Source of the DNA: Nitrosopumilus cobalaminigenes
Lineage (GTDB): Archaea > Thermoproteota > Nitrososphaeria > Nitrososphaerales > Nitrosopumilaceae
DNA: 64,000 bases
Direction of reading: 5' to 3'
NCBI RefSeq assembly: GCF_013407145.1
Contig: NZ_CP026993.1
Coordinates: 248,001 to 312,000, forward strand
The translations under genes and the position numbers were made by a program. The notes under the pieces are model-generated. The model saw nothing but the letters and a program-made list of their open reading frames with translations. It was not told where the DNA came from and did not search any database. Numbering within the stretch: position 1 is the first letter of the stretch; each line of letters begins with the position of its first letter. Shown one piece after another: positions 7,865 through 17,358 of the stretch.

Positions 7865-8980
7865 GTGAGTGGTAAAGATCAATCTGTAATTAGTAAAGAA
7901 GCTTTAATGAGTACAAAACCTGGAAAACAGATCATTAAACAAGCATTGTTCAAATCTAAAGGTTACAAATTATTTAACAAATACAAGGAAGAAACAGAAA
8001 AGCAATTTCCTAATTTTGCAGAGAGATTTGCAAAAGGTCTATTAGATGAGATTCAATCCGACACAAATCCTAATGCTACTCAACAAGCTTTTGGAAATGA
8101 AGTAGGTTCCACCGAAATTATCCTAAATGCGTCTGAAATTGAGCCTATCAAATCAAAATTAGACAATCTTGAAGTAATGCAAGATAGAGTTAATCGAATT
8201 CTAAATTCTAATTTTGTAAAAATGACTTTCCCTGTGTTTAACGGATTATTTGATGCTGCAGCAGAGTATTCTGGAAGAGATGATCCACAACTAAAACAAG
8301 ATATGGTAGAAGGACATATTCTTGCAATTGATCTTAGTGAACCAATGGATAGAATTGTAGATAAGGATGAAGATTTAGAATTTTTAGATGATTACAAATT
8401 AATGAATCCGTACATTCTGAAACTAGCTAGAGATAAAATCTCAAAAGGTGGCGAGCAAGTTCTAAAAGAATTTGAAGCTGGATTTGAAGATGCTAGAATT
8501 GGACAATACTTGGACGAGAAATTAAAATCAAAACCAACGGAAATTACTGAAGAGGAAATGACCTTGTCCTACAAAAAATATCGTGCAGTAATGGGAACTG
8601 CTGGGAGAAATATGGCTTTGGCAGAAAGACCCTTGGGCGAAATTTTCTATTTGGGTATGGCAAGAGCTGCTGAAGGTGTTGGATGTGGAAATGAAATTGA
8701 AGATTCTATTAAAAATGGGTTTGTAAAAATACCTTCGTGGCCACTTTATTATTCATTATTGGCAGATGATGTGAAAAAAGGATTTGATGTTACTTTGGAA
8801 AAAAGTAATTTGTATTTACAAGATGCAAGACTTACCCTTGAATTACTACCTGAAAATTTTTCTCATAAAGAATTTTTAGAATTTTTATTTTTGACTGTAG
8901 AGCATTACAATCAATATTGGTTCAATAAACTACAAAAAGCCAATAAATGGTCAGAGTATCACTCTAAACTCCCTAAGTGA
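7865..8980 (+). CDS. Uncharacterised protein upstream of rfcL
   Basis: 371 aa, largely helical, no signal peptide or membrane segment. I recognise no domain. The N-terminal third is Lys/Gln-rich; the middle has acidic D-K-D-E-D-L-E-F and S-G-R-D-D-P segments; the last third has V-G-C-G-N-E-I-E and L-T-V-E-H-Y-N-Q-Y-W-F. GTG start at 7865 with a TATA-like cataaataac about 25 bp upstream, so probably leaderless. The stop lies 8 bp before the RfcL ATG, indicating an operon with the clamp loader and a link to replication or repair. That link is inference only. Confidence 0.7.
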   Translation: MSGKDQSVISKEALMSTKPGKQIIKQALFKSKGYKLFNKYKEETEKQFPNFAERFAKGLLDEIQSDTNPNATQQAFGNEVGSTEIILNASEIEPIKSKLDNLEVMQDRVNRILNSNFVKMTFPVFNGLFDAAAEYSGRDDPQLKQDMVEGHILAIDLSEPMDRIVDKDEDLEFLDDYKLMNPYILKLARDKISKGGEQVLKEFEAGFEDARIGQYLDEKLKSKPTEITEEEMTLSYKKYRAVMGTAGRNMALAERPLGEIFYLGMARAAEGVGCGNEIEDSIKNGFVKIPSWPLYYSLLADDVKKGFDVTLEKSNLYLQDARLTLELLPENFSHKEFLEFLFLTVEHYNQYWFNKLQKANKWSEYHSKLPK

Positions 8981-8988
8981 TTACCTTG

Positions 8989-10146
8989 ATGTGGTCTGAA
9001 AAATACCGACCTCAGATAATTTCTGACATGGTGGGAAATGAAGAAGCACGAGCAGCAATTACTGAATGGTTTGTCAAATGGAAAAAAGGCACAAAACCAT
9101 TACTTTTAGTTGGTCCTCCTGGAATTGGAAAAACCACAATTGCATATCTTGTAGCAAAACAATTTGGATATGATATGATTGGGTTAAACGCCAGTGATGT
9201 CAGGAGTAAATCTCGAATAAATGAAATTCTTACGCCTGTCTTAGCTAATGTAAGTGTCATGGGAATTCCTATGATTTTTGTCGATGAAGTTGATGGAATT
9301 CATGGTCGTGGAGATTATGGTGGTGCTTCTGCACTTGTAGATATTTTAAAAGAACCAACAGTTCCAATTGTTCTGGCTGCAAATAGTGATACTTCTGATA
9401 AAATGAAAAGTATCAAAAAAGTTGTGAAAACAATTCAATTCAAAAAAATTCCCCCAAGATTATTGCGTGTATATCTTGAAAATATTTTACAAAAACAAAG
9501 TGCAAAACTAAGTCCTGGTTCATTAATTAAAGTAATTGATAAATCAAAAGGAGATATTCGTTCTATGATAAATCTTACACAATCTTTAGTGACTGGATTT
9601 AATCCTCAAACTGAAAAAACTTTTGAAAGTATTAATGTCGAAGATGGTGTAAATGCTTTCTTTAAAGCAAAATCTATTGATGAAGCAAGAAGTGTTCTAT
9701 ATTCAATGCAAATTGATCCAAGAGAAAAAATACACGCATTTTATTCCAGTATAATTACAAGCGAATTGGATAATCCTACACTTACAAAATATTTAGAAAC
9801 AATATCTGAAGCTGACATGCTTTATGGAAGAATAATGAAAACACAAAATTGGAGATTACTTAGATATCTAAATGATATTTTAATTAAATTATATCAAAAT
9901 GATGACAGAATTAGATATGCACAATACAATTTGTCTTGGCCATTACTAAATAGAATTCGTTGGGATGGTGCAAAAATTAAATCATTATCATCTGTTATGG
10001 CACGAAAATTACATTTGTCTTCAAGTTCTTTTGTTTCTATCTGTTTACCATTTGTTTTATTTTGTATCAAAAACAAATCTTTAGAATTAGAATTAGAGGA
10101 AACTTATGGTGATATTATTGAAAAGGAGATTGAACTATTACAATGA
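8989..10146 (+). CDS. rfcL: Replication factor C large subunit
   Basis: 385 aa AAA+ clamp-loader subunit that opens PCNA rings at primer ends. Walker A G-P-P-G-I-G-K-T-T lies at residues 42-50 and Walker B I-F-V-D-E-V-D-G around 97-103. The N-terminus W-S-E-K-Y-R-P matches RFC proteins. In RfcL the arginine-finger S-R-C motif of small subunits is absent, as here. The ATG at 8989 is preferred to an in-frame GTG at 8977 overlapping the previous stop. The protein is at the short end for RfcL and has no Lys-rich PIP tail. It overlaps the next gene by 4 bp (ATGA). Confidence 0.9.
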   Translation: MWSEKYRPQIISDMVGNEEARAAITEWFVKWKKGTKPLLLVGPPGIGKTTIAYLVAKQFGYDMIGLNASDVRSKSRINEILTPVLANVSVMGIPMIFVDEVDGIHGRGDYGGASALVDILKEPTVPIVLAANSDTSDKMKSIKKVVKTIQFKKIPPRLLRVYLENILQKQSAKLSPGSLIKVIDKSKGDIRSMINLTQSLVTGFNPQTEKTFESINVEDGVNAFFKAKSIDEARSVLYSMQIDPREKIHAFYSSIITSELDNPTLTKYLETISEADMLYGRIMKTQNWRLLRYLNDILIKLYQNDDRIRYAQYNLSWPLLNRIRWDGAKIKSLSSVMARKLHLSSSSFVSICLPFVLFCIKNKSLELELEETYGDIIEKEIELLQ

Positions 10147-10454
10147 GCTGGAGAAAAATTCCTATGAAGTTCCCAGGTACCTGTATTGTTTGTAATGAAA
10201 AAATACCTGTTAACGAAATTGGCCTTTGGGCCAAAGGGTTAGGTGTTAAACATGAAAAATGTGCCCAGACAAATGAATTACAATGTATTGTATGTGGGGC
10301 TTCTGCTGGATGCGCTCAATGTGAATTTCAAGAAAACTGTGATATCCCAAATGTCTCTCAATTGTGTATCTGTAAGAAATGTAGTGAAGAAAAAGATACT
10401 TTTGGCTCTTATCAGAAATCCGTGAACAAGAAATTTCCAATTCTTAACACTTGA
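10143..10454 (+). CDS. Cys-rich putative metal-binding protein coupled to rfcL
   Basis: 103 aa with twelve residues suited to bind metal. C14-x2-C17, H37-x2-C40 would make one zinc finger. C48-x2-C51, C57-x2-C60, C66, C75, C77 and C80 form a second dense Cys cluster that could hold zinc or an iron-sulfur cluster. The ATG overlaps the rfcL stop in an ATGA arrangement, so translation is probably coupled and the protein may act in replication or repair. I do not recognise the family. Confidence 0.75.
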   Translation: MSWRKIPMKFPGTCIVCNEKIPVNEIGLWAKGLGVKHEKCAQTNELQCIVCGASAGCAQCEFQENCDIPNVSQLCICKKCSEEKDTFGSYQKSVNKKFPILNT

Positions 10455-10540
10455 TTTTCTAAAAAAAACATCAATCGTTGATATTTCTTAAAATTTTCAT
10501 ATTTTGATATTCTCAAACTAAATTAATATAGGAAACCATC

Positions 10541-12103
10541 TTGATTCAGAATACCGTGCATTCTGAAAAGATTGAAGGATATACTAAAAAAAATAATACA
10601 TCATTACAAGGCGGAGGCCAAGATCGAATCAAGGCTCAGCATGATAAGGGGAAATTAACTGCTCGTGAGAGAATTAATCTTTTGCTTGATGAAGGTACTT
10701 TCACCGAAATTGATCCACTAACCACACATCATTATCATGAATATGATATGCAGAAAAAGAAATTCTTTACAGATGGTGTAGTTGGTGGTTATGGGAATGT
10801 TGATGGAAGGCAAGTCTTTGTCTTTGCATATGATTTCACAGTACTTGGTGGAACACTAAGTCAGATGGGAGCTAAAAAAATCTGTAAACTAATGGATCAT
10901 GCTGTTCAAACAGGATGTCCAATTATAGGTGTCATGGATTCTGGTGGAGCTAGAATCCAAGAAGGCATCATGAGTCTTGATGGATTTGCAGATATCTTTT
11001 ATCATAATCAATTAGCATCTGGTGTAATTCCACAAATTACAGCAAGTATTGGTCCATCAGCAGGTGGTTCTGTATATTCGCCAGCAATGACTGATTTTGT
11101 AATTATGGTTGAAAAAGTAGGAACTATGTTTGTCACAGGCCCTGATGTAGTCAAGACTGTATTGGGTGAGGAAATATCTTTTGATGATTTAGGAGGAGCA
11201 ATGACACATGGTTCCAAAAGTGGTGTGGCCCATTTTGTTGCACAAAATGAATACGAATGTATGGATTATATCAAAAAATTAATTTCATATTTACCTCAAA
11301 ATAATACTGAAGCACCACCTAAAATTAAAACTGATGATGATCCAAACAGAATGGATCATAACTTGATCAATATCATTCCTGAAAATCCTTTACAACCATA
11401 TGATATGAAAGAAATCATAAATTCAATTGTTGATGATCATGAATTCTTTGAAGTCCATGAATTGTTTGCTGCAAACATTGTAGTTGGTTTTGGAAGAATG
11501 AATGGAAAGGTTGTTGGAATTGTCGCAAACCAACCTATTGTACTTGCTGGTGCACTTGACATTGATTCATCAAACAAAGCAGCACGTTTCATTCGATTCT
11601 GTGATTCATTCAATGTTCCAATAATTACTTTAGTTGATACTCCCGGATACATGCCAGGTTCTAATCAAGAACATAACGGTATCATTAGACATGGTAGTAA
11701 GTTACTTTATGCATACTGTGAAGCAACTGTTCCAAGAATTACTTTAGTTATTGGAAAGGCATATGGTGGTGCATACATTGCAATGGGAAGTAAAAATCTT
11801 AGAACTGACATTAACTATGCATGGCCAACTGCAAGATGTGCTGTTTTGGGTGGAGAAGCAGCTGTAAAAATTATGTATAGAAAAGACCTTGCTGAAGCTG
11901 ATGATGCTGAAGCATTAAAGAAACAATTAATCGATGAGTTTACAGAAAAGTTCGAAAATCCATACGTTGCAGCATCTCATGGAACTGTAGATAATGTAAT
12001 TGATCCTGCTGAAACAAGACCGATGTTAATTAAAGCACTTGAAATGCTCGAAAATAAAAGAGCAAAACAATTACCAAGAAAACATGGAAATATCAACCTG
12101 TGA
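10541..12103 (+). CDS. Acyl-CoA (acetyl/propionyl-CoA) carboxylase, carboxyltransferase subunit
   Basis: 520 aa, the usual length of PccB/AccD-type carboxyltransferases. Crotonase-like blocks are visible: G-A-R-I-Q-E-G near residue 141, S-A-G-G-S-V-Y-S-P-A near 175, and V-D-T-P-G-Y-M-P-G near 364 with I-G-K-A-Y-G-G-A-Y near 401. It moves CO2 from biotin to acetyl-CoA or propionyl-CoA. In ammonia-oxidising archaea this bifunctional enzyme fixes carbon in the 3-hydroxypropionate/4-hydroxybutyrate cycle. TTG start at 10541. The biotin carboxylase and biotin carrier follow with 6-bp gaps, so the three form one operon. Confidence 0.93.
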   Translation: MIQNTVHSEKIEGYTKKNNTSLQGGGQDRIKAQHDKGKLTARERINLLLDEGTFTEIDPLTTHHYHEYDMQKKKFFTDGVVGGYGNVDGRQVFVFAYDFTVLGGTLSQMGAKKICKLMDHAVQTGCPIIGVMDSGGARIQEGIMSLDGFADIFYHNQLASGVIPQITASIGPSAGGSVYSPAMTDFVIMVEKVGTMFVTGPDVVKTVLGEEISFDDLGGAMTHGSKSGVAHFVAQNEYECMDYIKKLISYLPQNNTEAPPKIKTDDDPNRMDHNLINIIPENPLQPYDMKEIINSIVDDHEFFEVHELFAANIVVGFGRMNGKVVGIVANQPIVLAGALDIDSSNKAARFIRFCDSFNVPIITLVDTPGYMPGSNQEHNGIIRHGSKLLYAYCEATVPRITLVIGKAYGGAYIAMGSKNLRTDINYAWPTARCAVLGGEAAVKIMYRKDLAEADDAEALKKQLIDEFTEKFENPYVAASHGTVDNVIDPAETRPMLIKALEMLENKRAKQLPRKHGNINL

Positions 12104-12109
12104 TTAAAG

Positions 12110-13597
12110 ATGATTGAAAAAGTACTTATCGCAAACAGAGGAGAAATCGCTTTACGTGTTATTAGAACTTGCAAGGCACTAGGAATTAAGACAGTAGCAG
12201 TTTATTCTGATGAAGATTACAATTCAATGCATGTTAAACAAGCAACTGAAGCATATCATATTGGAGAAGCAGCTCCTGCAAAATCATATCTTAATCAAGA
12301 TAAAATTCTTGAAGTGATGCTCAAATCAGGAACTGATGCAGTGCATCCAGGTTATGGTTTCCTTTCAGAAAATGATGACTTTGCAAACCTATGTCAGAAA
12401 AATAAAATTAATTTTATTGGCCCTACCGCAGAATCTATGAATCTCTGTGGAGATAAAATGAAATGTAAGGATGCAATGTTAAAGGCAAAAGTCCCAACAG
12501 TTCCTGGAAGTCCTGGATTAGTAAAAGATGCAGATGATGCAGAAAAGATTGCAAATGAAATTGGTTATCCTGTAATGCTAAAATCAGTTTATGGTGGTGG
12601 AGGTCGTGGAATTAGAATTGTAACTAATGATCAAGAATTACGTGATGGGTTTGAATCTGTTACTGGAGAATCTATTGCAGCTGTCGGTAAATCTGCAATT
12701 CTAGTAGAAAAATTCCTAGAAAAAACAAGACACATTGAATATCAATTTGCTAGAGATACCCACGGTAATACTGTTCATATCTTTGAAAGAGAATGTTCCA
12801 TTCAAAGACGTAACCAAAAATTAATCGAACAAACCCCCTCACCAGTTGTAGATGAAGAGACAAGAGCTCGTGTAGGTGAATCTGTATGTAGAGCTGCTGA
12901 TGCAGTAGGCTATACAAACATAGGAACTGCAGAATTCTTGAGGGCAGATAACGGAGAATTTTACTTTATTGAAATTAATGCTCGATTACAAGTAGAACAT
13001 CCAATCACTGAATTTGTATCTGGATTAGACTTAGTTAAATTACAACTAGACATTGCAAATGGTGAACCAATTCCATTCAAACAAAGTGACCTCAAAATGA
13101 ATGGCTATGCAATTGAGTGTAGGATTAATGCAGAAGATACTTTCTTAGACTTTGCTCCTTCTACAGGTCCTGTTCCTGACGTGACAATTCCTGCAGGACC
13201 AAGTGTAAGATGTGACACTTATCTTTACCCTGGATGTACTGTTTCTCCATTCTATGATTCACTAATGGCAAAACTTGTTACTTGGGGTCAAACATTTGAA
13301 GAATCACGAACTAGAATGCTTGCAGCACTTAATGACTTTTACATTCAAGGTGTTGAAACTTCAATTCCATTATACAAAACAATACTTGCGTCTGATGAAT
13401 ACAAAAATGGAGATCTTTCAACAGACTTTCTCAAACGTTATGGAATGATTGATAGACTTACTGAAGATCTTAAAAAAGAAAAAGAAGAAAAAAGTGAAGC
13501 CGCATTAGCAGCTGCCATTATTCATTCTGAGTACTTTAAGAGCAGAGCACAAAACAGTACTGCCAATAACTCTAATTGGAAATACAAACTGGATTGA
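12110..13597 (+). CDS. Acyl-CoA carboxylase, biotin carboxylase subunit
   Basis: 495 aa. The N-terminus K-V-L-I-A-N-R-G-E-I-A is the biotin carboxylase start; the ATP-grasp loop Y-G-G-G-G-R-G lies near residues 162-168, and E-I-N-A-R-L-Q-V-E-H-P near 285-295 is the catalytic signature. The enzyme carboxylates the biotin carried by the next gene product using ATP and bicarbonate. The C-terminal 40 residues beyond the family core are Lys/Glu/Ala-rich and may be a linker. It lies 6 bp after the carboxyltransferase gene. Confidence 0.95.
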   Translation: MIEKVLIANRGEIALRVIRTCKALGIKTVAVYSDEDYNSMHVKQATEAYHIGEAAPAKSYLNQDKILEVMLKSGTDAVHPGYGFLSENDDFANLCQKNKINFIGPTAESMNLCGDKMKCKDAMLKAKVPTVPGSPGLVKDADDAEKIANEIGYPVMLKSVYGGGGRGIRIVTNDQELRDGFESVTGESIAAVGKSAILVEKFLEKTRHIEYQFARDTHGNTVHIFERECSIQRRNQKLIEQTPSPVVDEETRARVGESVCRAADAVGYTNIGTAEFLRADNGEFYFIEINARLQVEHPITEFVSGLDLVKLQLDIANGEPIPFKQSDLKMNGYAIECRINAEDTFLDFAPSTGPVPDVTIPAGPSVRCDTYLYPGCTVSPFYDSLMAKLVTWGQTFEESRTRMLAALNDFYIQGVETSIPLYKTILASDEYKNGDLSTDFLKRYGMIDRLTEDLKKEKEEKSEAALAAAIIHSEYFKSRAQNSTANNSNWKYKLD

Positions 13598-13603
13598 TGA
13601 AAA

Positions 13604-14116
13604 ATGGATTATAAAATACAAGACTTAGAAAAATCATTTGATGGAAAGATTATAGAAAATCTTGGAAACAATGATTATGTAATTAAAATTAATGATAATG
13701 AACACAATCTAAAAATCATATCGATGAATTCTAATGGAATTGAATTTATTTTAGATCAAACTTATCATAAAGCTAAATATCTTGAACAATCAACAAATGA
13801 AATGAATATTGTAATTGACAATGTTCCTATCATACTTAATTTACATACTCACTTTGATGAAATTGTTTACAAAAATTCAGGTGGAGGTGGTGCAGGTAAT
13901 GCACAACTAGCTTTGAAGAGTCAGATTCCTGGTAAAGTTGTTTCACTATCAGTTGCAGAAGGTGATGCTGTTAAAAAAGGAGATGTTGTTTGTACATTAG
14001 AATCTATGAAAATGCAAGTTGCAGTAAAATCTCACAAAGACGGTGTCATAAAAACAATCAAAATTAAAGAAACAGCAACTGTTGCAAAAGGCGACGTTAT
14101 TGCAGAAATAGAATAA
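13604..14116 (+). CDS. Biotin carboxyl carrier protein
   Basis: 170 aa. The C-terminal biotinyl domain, about residues 100-170, has the E-S-M-K-M motif with K136 as the residue that is biotinylated. A Gly-rich hinge S-G-G-G-G-A-G at 92-98 links it to an N-terminal beta-rich domain that probably docks to the carboxyltransferase. It completes the three-gene carboxylase operon and converges on the peroxiredoxin gene. Confidence 0.93.
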   Translation: MDYKIQDLEKSFDGKIIENLGNNDYVIKINDNEHNLKIISMNSNGIEFILDQTYHKAKYLEQSTNEMNIVIDNVPIILNLHTHFDEIVYKNSGGGGAGNAQLALKSQIPGKVVSLSVAEGDAVKKGDVVCTLESMKMQVAVKSHKDGVIKTIKIKETATVAKGDVIAEIE

Positions 14117-14121
14117 GTTTT

Positions 14122-14586
14122 TTATTTTAAGAAATTTTTAATTTCATCATAATTTGGTTCTTTTAGTGGATCTTCTGAGACCCATTTGTAACCAATTTTT
14201 CCATCTTCATTAATTATGAAAACAGAACGTTTTGCTGCATTGTAATCTTTTATGTGAAGTAAATCTGGCATTAAAACATCATAATCTCTAATTGTTTTAC
14301 TTGTATAATCAGCTAACAATGGGAAGTTAAAATTGTGTTTTTCGGCAAATGCTTTGTTTGCAAATGGGCCATCATTGCTGATTGCTACTACTTGCACACC
14401 CAGCTTATTCATTTCTTCATAAGAGTCTCTAAATGTACAAAGTTCTACTTCACACACTGGAGAACCAGCTGCTACTATGAATGACAAGACTATTTTTCCG
14501 CCTTTAAATTCATCCAAAGTCCTCATCTTTAATTCAGTATCTGCAAGTTCAAAATCTGGGGCATTGTCTCCTACATTTAATGACAT
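14122..14586 (-). CDS. Peroxiredoxin (AhpC/TSA family, Bcp-like)
   Basis: 154 aa with a thioredoxin-like fold. The active site is S-P-V-C45 followed by C50 (C-x4-C), the arrangement seen in Bcp/PrxQ-type enzymes, where the second Cys resolves the sulfenic acid of the first. The Phe-Tyr-Pro usually before the catalytic Thr is replaced by V-A-A-G-S, a modest departure. It reduces hydrogen peroxide and organic peroxides in the cytoplasm. The stop is 5 bp from the convergent carrier-protein stop. Confidence 0.85.
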   Translation of the reverse strand: MSLNVGDNAPDFELADTELKMRTLDEFKGGKIVLSFIVAAGSPVCEVELCTFRDSYEEMNKLGVQVVAISNDGPFANKAFAEKHNFNFPLLADYTSKTIRDYDVLMPDLLHIKDYNAAKRSVFIINEDGKIGYKWVSEDPLKEPNYDEIKNFLK

Positions 14587-14666
14587 GATCGCGATTTGTC
14601 GTTATCCTATTAAGTTCTTTACAAAAAATATTTTTTTCAAATTTTGATCCAAAAACGAAACATACC

Positions 14667-14676
14667 TTTTTATACA
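14667..14676 (+). promoter_or_regulatory. TATA box of the nuo operon
   Basis: The sequence ttttatacaa is centred about 27 bp upstream of the TTG start of nuoA at 14699. This is the spacing expected for a leaderless archaeal mRNA and is the likely main promoter of the 11-gene operon. Confidence 0.55.
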
Positions 14677-14698
14677 AAAATTAGGGTGAAAAGCTAAA

Positions 14699-15073
14699 TT
14701 GGTCGGGGAATTAGCGGGCAATTACAGTACCGTTGTATTGATGTTTGCGTTTGGCATAGTAGCTATGGCTCCAGCTTTAGTTATTTCAAGAATGATTTCT
14801 CCTAGAAAAAGAAGTAATCCAGTAAAATTTTTGCCAATGGAATGTGGCCAAGTCCCTTCAGGAGAAGGAAGAACGCATTTCATGATGCAATATTATCCGT
14901 ATATTCTGATGTTTGTAATATTTGATGTAATGGCAATTTTCTTGTATGCATGGGGAAGTGTACTTTTAGAAATTCCAAAAGTAGCAACTTTACCAATGAT
15001 GGGCTTTTTAGCTATAATGTTTGGTGCAATGGCATTTGCATTATATCAATCTGGGAGAAGAAGGATATGGTAG
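14699..15073 (+). CDS. nuoA: Complex I subunit NuoA
   Basis: 124 aa with three predicted membrane helices (about residues 11-30, 64-86 and 95-116) and the conserved loop between the first two, including P-M-E-C-G-Q-x-P-S-G-E-G, matching the quinone-site loop of NuoA/ND3. TTG start with a TATA box about 27 bp upstream. It is the first gene of nuoABCDHIJKMLN. Confidence 0.92.
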   Translation: MVGELAGNYSTVVLMFAFGIVAMAPALVISRMISPRKRSNPVKFLPMECGQVPSGEGRTHFMMQYYPYILMFVIFDVMAIFLYAWGSVLLEIPKVATLPMMGFLAIMFGAMAFALYQSGRRRIW

Positions 15074-15113
15074 TTTTTTATATAAATCACATTTACGGGG
15101 ATAGGAGATAAAA

Positions 15114-15638
15114 TTGCTTAAAGACTTAGTAACACCAGAAAATGCAAATGTCTTTGTAGGAAAATTAGGGGATATTTTAGAAAAAGCAATTGATAAACCA
15201 TTGGGCTATGCCATTAACTGGGGTAGAATTTGGTCACTCTGGCCTGTCCACATTGAGACAGCTTGTTGCAGTGTAGAATTTGGTGCAGCATCAAGTCCAA
15301 GATATGATGTTGAAAGATTTGGTATCATTGAAGCATTTGGTTCACTTAGACAATGTGATCTTGTTGTTGTTCAAGGAACCATTACAAGAAAAATGGCACC
15401 ACGTCTCAGATTAGTTTATGATCAAATGCCAGAACCAAAATATGTAATTGCTATGGGAGCTTGTGCAATTACTGGAGGATTGTATTTTGATTCATACAAT
15501 GTACTTCCAGGAATTGATGGAGTAATTCCAGTTGATGTCTATGTTCCAGGTTGCCCACCTAGACCTGAAACTCTTATTCAAGGATGTATGTTATTGCAAG
15601 AGAAAATCAAGAGAATGAAGGCTAGGAAGTTTGTATAA
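15114..15638 (+). CDS. nuoB: Complex I subunit NuoB (N2 cluster protein)
   Basis: 174 aa. The N2 [4Fe-4S] ligands are all present: C51, C52, C117 and C147 in E-T-A-C-C-S-V-E-F, G-A-C-A-I-T-G-G and V-P-G-C-P-P-R. The protein passes electrons to quinone at the junction with NuoD and NuoH. TTG start at 15114, preceded by ggataggag as a possible ribosome-binding site; a TATA-like tttatataaa at 15077-15086 could also give an internal promoter in the 40-bp gap after nuoA. The stop overlaps the nuoC ATG by one base. Confidence 0.95.
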   Translation: MLKDLVTPENANVFVGKLGDILEKAIDKPLGYAINWGRIWSLWPVHIETACCSVEFGAASSPRYDVERFGIIEAFGSLRQCDLVVVQGTITRKMAPRLRLVYDQMPEPKYVIAMGACAITGGLYFDSYNVLPGIDGVIPVDVYVPGCPPRPETLIQGCMLLQEKIKRMKARKFV

Positions 15639-16219
15639 TGAGTACTGAAACTGAAAATCCTCCTGCAGATGCTAAACCTGAAGTTAAATCTCCGCCTCCA
15701 AAACCTGAAACAGCACCTGTTGAGTTACCTGCATTTGAAAAAAGTATTTCTGATAAACTAGTTGAAAAGTTCGGTGATAAAATCGAAGTTGGATTTGTAA
15801 AAGAAGATAGAGTTCGAATTAATGTTGGCAGAGAAAATGTTCATGACGTTGCTGAATTCATTCGTGATGGACTAAATTATGACCACGTTGAATCTGTTTC
15901 AGGCGTAGATTACCCTCAAGATAATGAAATTGAAGTTGTTTATCATATAGGATCTTACACCGAATCATCATTGGCAAGACAAGTTCTTGTTTTGGCTACT
16001 AGAGCTCAGAGAGAAACAAATCCAATTCCTGGAAATGATGCAACTAAACTTCCAACTCTGAGAGATATCTTTTACAGTGTAGAATTTCATGAGAGAGAAG
16101 TTTTTGAAATGTTTGGAGTGTTCTTTGAAGGTCATCCTGATAATAGACGATTACTTTTGCCAGAAGATTGGGCAGATTTACCACCACTTAGAAAGGACTT
16201 TGCAATAAAGGGAAGATAG
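15638..16219 (+). CDS. nuoC: Complex I subunit NuoC
   Basis: 193 aa. The core has the family sequence S-V-E-F-H-E-R-E-V-F-E-M-F-G near residues 146-159 and ends with R-R-L-L-L-P-E-D-W and P-P-L-R-K-D-F. The first 30 residues are Pro/Glu/Lys-rich low complexity, not part of the fold. It is a peripheral-arm subunit that contacts NuoD. C and D are separate genes here. Confidence 0.92.
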   Translation: MSTETENPPADAKPEVKSPPPKPETAPVELPAFEKSISDKLVEKFGDKIEVGFVKEDRVRINVGRENVHDVAEFIRDGLNYDHVESVSGVDYPQDNEIEVVYHIGSYTESSLARQVLVLATRAQRETNPIPGNDATKLPTLRDIFYSVEFHEREVFEMFGVFFEGHPDNRRLLLPEDWADLPPLRKDFAIKGR

Positions 16220-16221
16220 AG

Positions 16222-17358
16222 ATGACTTTTACTTTACCTCCAGGATTAGCACTCCAAAAAGTTGATGAGAGAATCATGACTCTTAATGTCGGACCACAAC
16301 ATCCAGGTTCTGGCCACATGAGAATTGTTGTACAAATTGACGGTGACTATATTGTTGCATGTGATCCTGATCCAGGATATGTCCATCGTGGAGAAGAAAA
16401 AATGGCAGAGTATAGAAATTACATTACTAATATTCCTCACTTAGAAAGACCTGTAATTCACGATTCATGTAATGTTCTATACCCATATGTTTTGGGAGCT
16501 GAAGAACTACTTGGAATTGAAGTTCCTGAACGTGCAAAGTATGTTAGAGTAATTGCATCAGAACTTAACCGATGTATCTACATTATGTACTGGCTTGCAA
16601 TTTACGGAATCTTTTTGGGACATTCTACAATGTTTATGTGGCCTGCAGGAGACCGTGAACTCTTAATTGATTTAATGGAAAAAATGACTGGTGCAAGAGT
16701 AACACATGCACACTTTATTCCAGGTGGAGTTAGAAATGATTTACCACCAAACTTTGAAGATGTTTGTTTAAGACAAGTAAACTATTTTGAGAAACGTATC
16801 AAAGAATATGCTGCAGTCTTTTACGATAATCCTATTCTAATTTCAAGAACTCAAGATACTGGTGTTCTATCAAGAGAAGATGCAATTCGATATGGAACAA
16901 CTGGTTCTGTGCTTCGTGCAAGTGGAGTCGATTATGATCTTAGAGTAAAGGAACCATATGATGTCTATGATGAATTAGACGTCCATACCAATGTAATGAA
17001 AGAAGGTGACTCTTATGCAAGATCCAGAATTCCATGGCTTGATATGTTAGAAAGTTGTAATATTATCAGACAAGCATTACAAAAAATGCCAAAGTCCGGC
17101 TCTGTTAGAACTAAACTAAAACCAAATCCAAAAACCAAAGGACTTGAATCTGTCTACAAACGTGTAGAATCCGGTAGAGGTTCACTTGGTTGCTATATTG
17201 TATCTGATGCTAAAACAGAACCATATAGAGTAAAGTTGAGTGTTCCTTCCTTTAGAAATCTCATTGCTTTACCAAATCTTCTAAAAGGTGAAAAGCTTGG
17301 TAACATGCCATCAGTTTACTGGAGTCTAAATTATTGGCCAGTGGAGGCAGACCGATAA
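16222..17358 (+). CDS. nuoD: Complex I subunit NuoD (49-kDa type)
   Basis: 378 aa. The N-terminus has M-T-L-N-V-G-P-Q-H-P-G-S-G-H-M-R, the quinone-site histidine loop, and Y-V-H-R-G-E-E-K near residues 54-61. The C-terminal block has S-G-R-G-S-L-G-C-Y near 312-320, where [NiFe]-hydrogenase relatives hold metal ligands that complex I lacks. With NuoB it forms the quinone-reducing site. Start 2 bp after nuoC. Confidence 0.95.
   Translation: MTFTLPPGLALQKVDERIMTLNVGPQHPGSGHMRIVVQIDGDYIVACDPDPGYVHRGEEKMAEYRNYITNIPHLERPVIHDSCNVLYPYVLGAEELLGIEVPERAKYVRVIASELNRCIYIMYWLAIYGIFLGHSTMFMWPAGDRELLIDLMEKMTGARVTHAHFIPGGVRNDLPPNFEDVCLRQVNYFEKRIKEYAAVFYDNPILISRTQDTGVLSREDAIRYGTTGSVLRASGVDYDLRVKEPYDVYDELDVHTNVMKEGDSYARSRIPWLDMLESCNIIRQALQKMPKSGSVRTKLKPNPKTKGLESVYKRVESGRGSLGCYIVSDAKTEPYRVKLSVPSFRNLIALPNLLKGEKLGNMPSVYWSLNYWPVEADR

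Noticed and set aside
10470-10485. Palindrome atcaatcgttgat before the carboxylase operon as an operator
   Set aside because: Short, single, and far from a clear promoter; AT-rich palindromes of this size are expected by chance.
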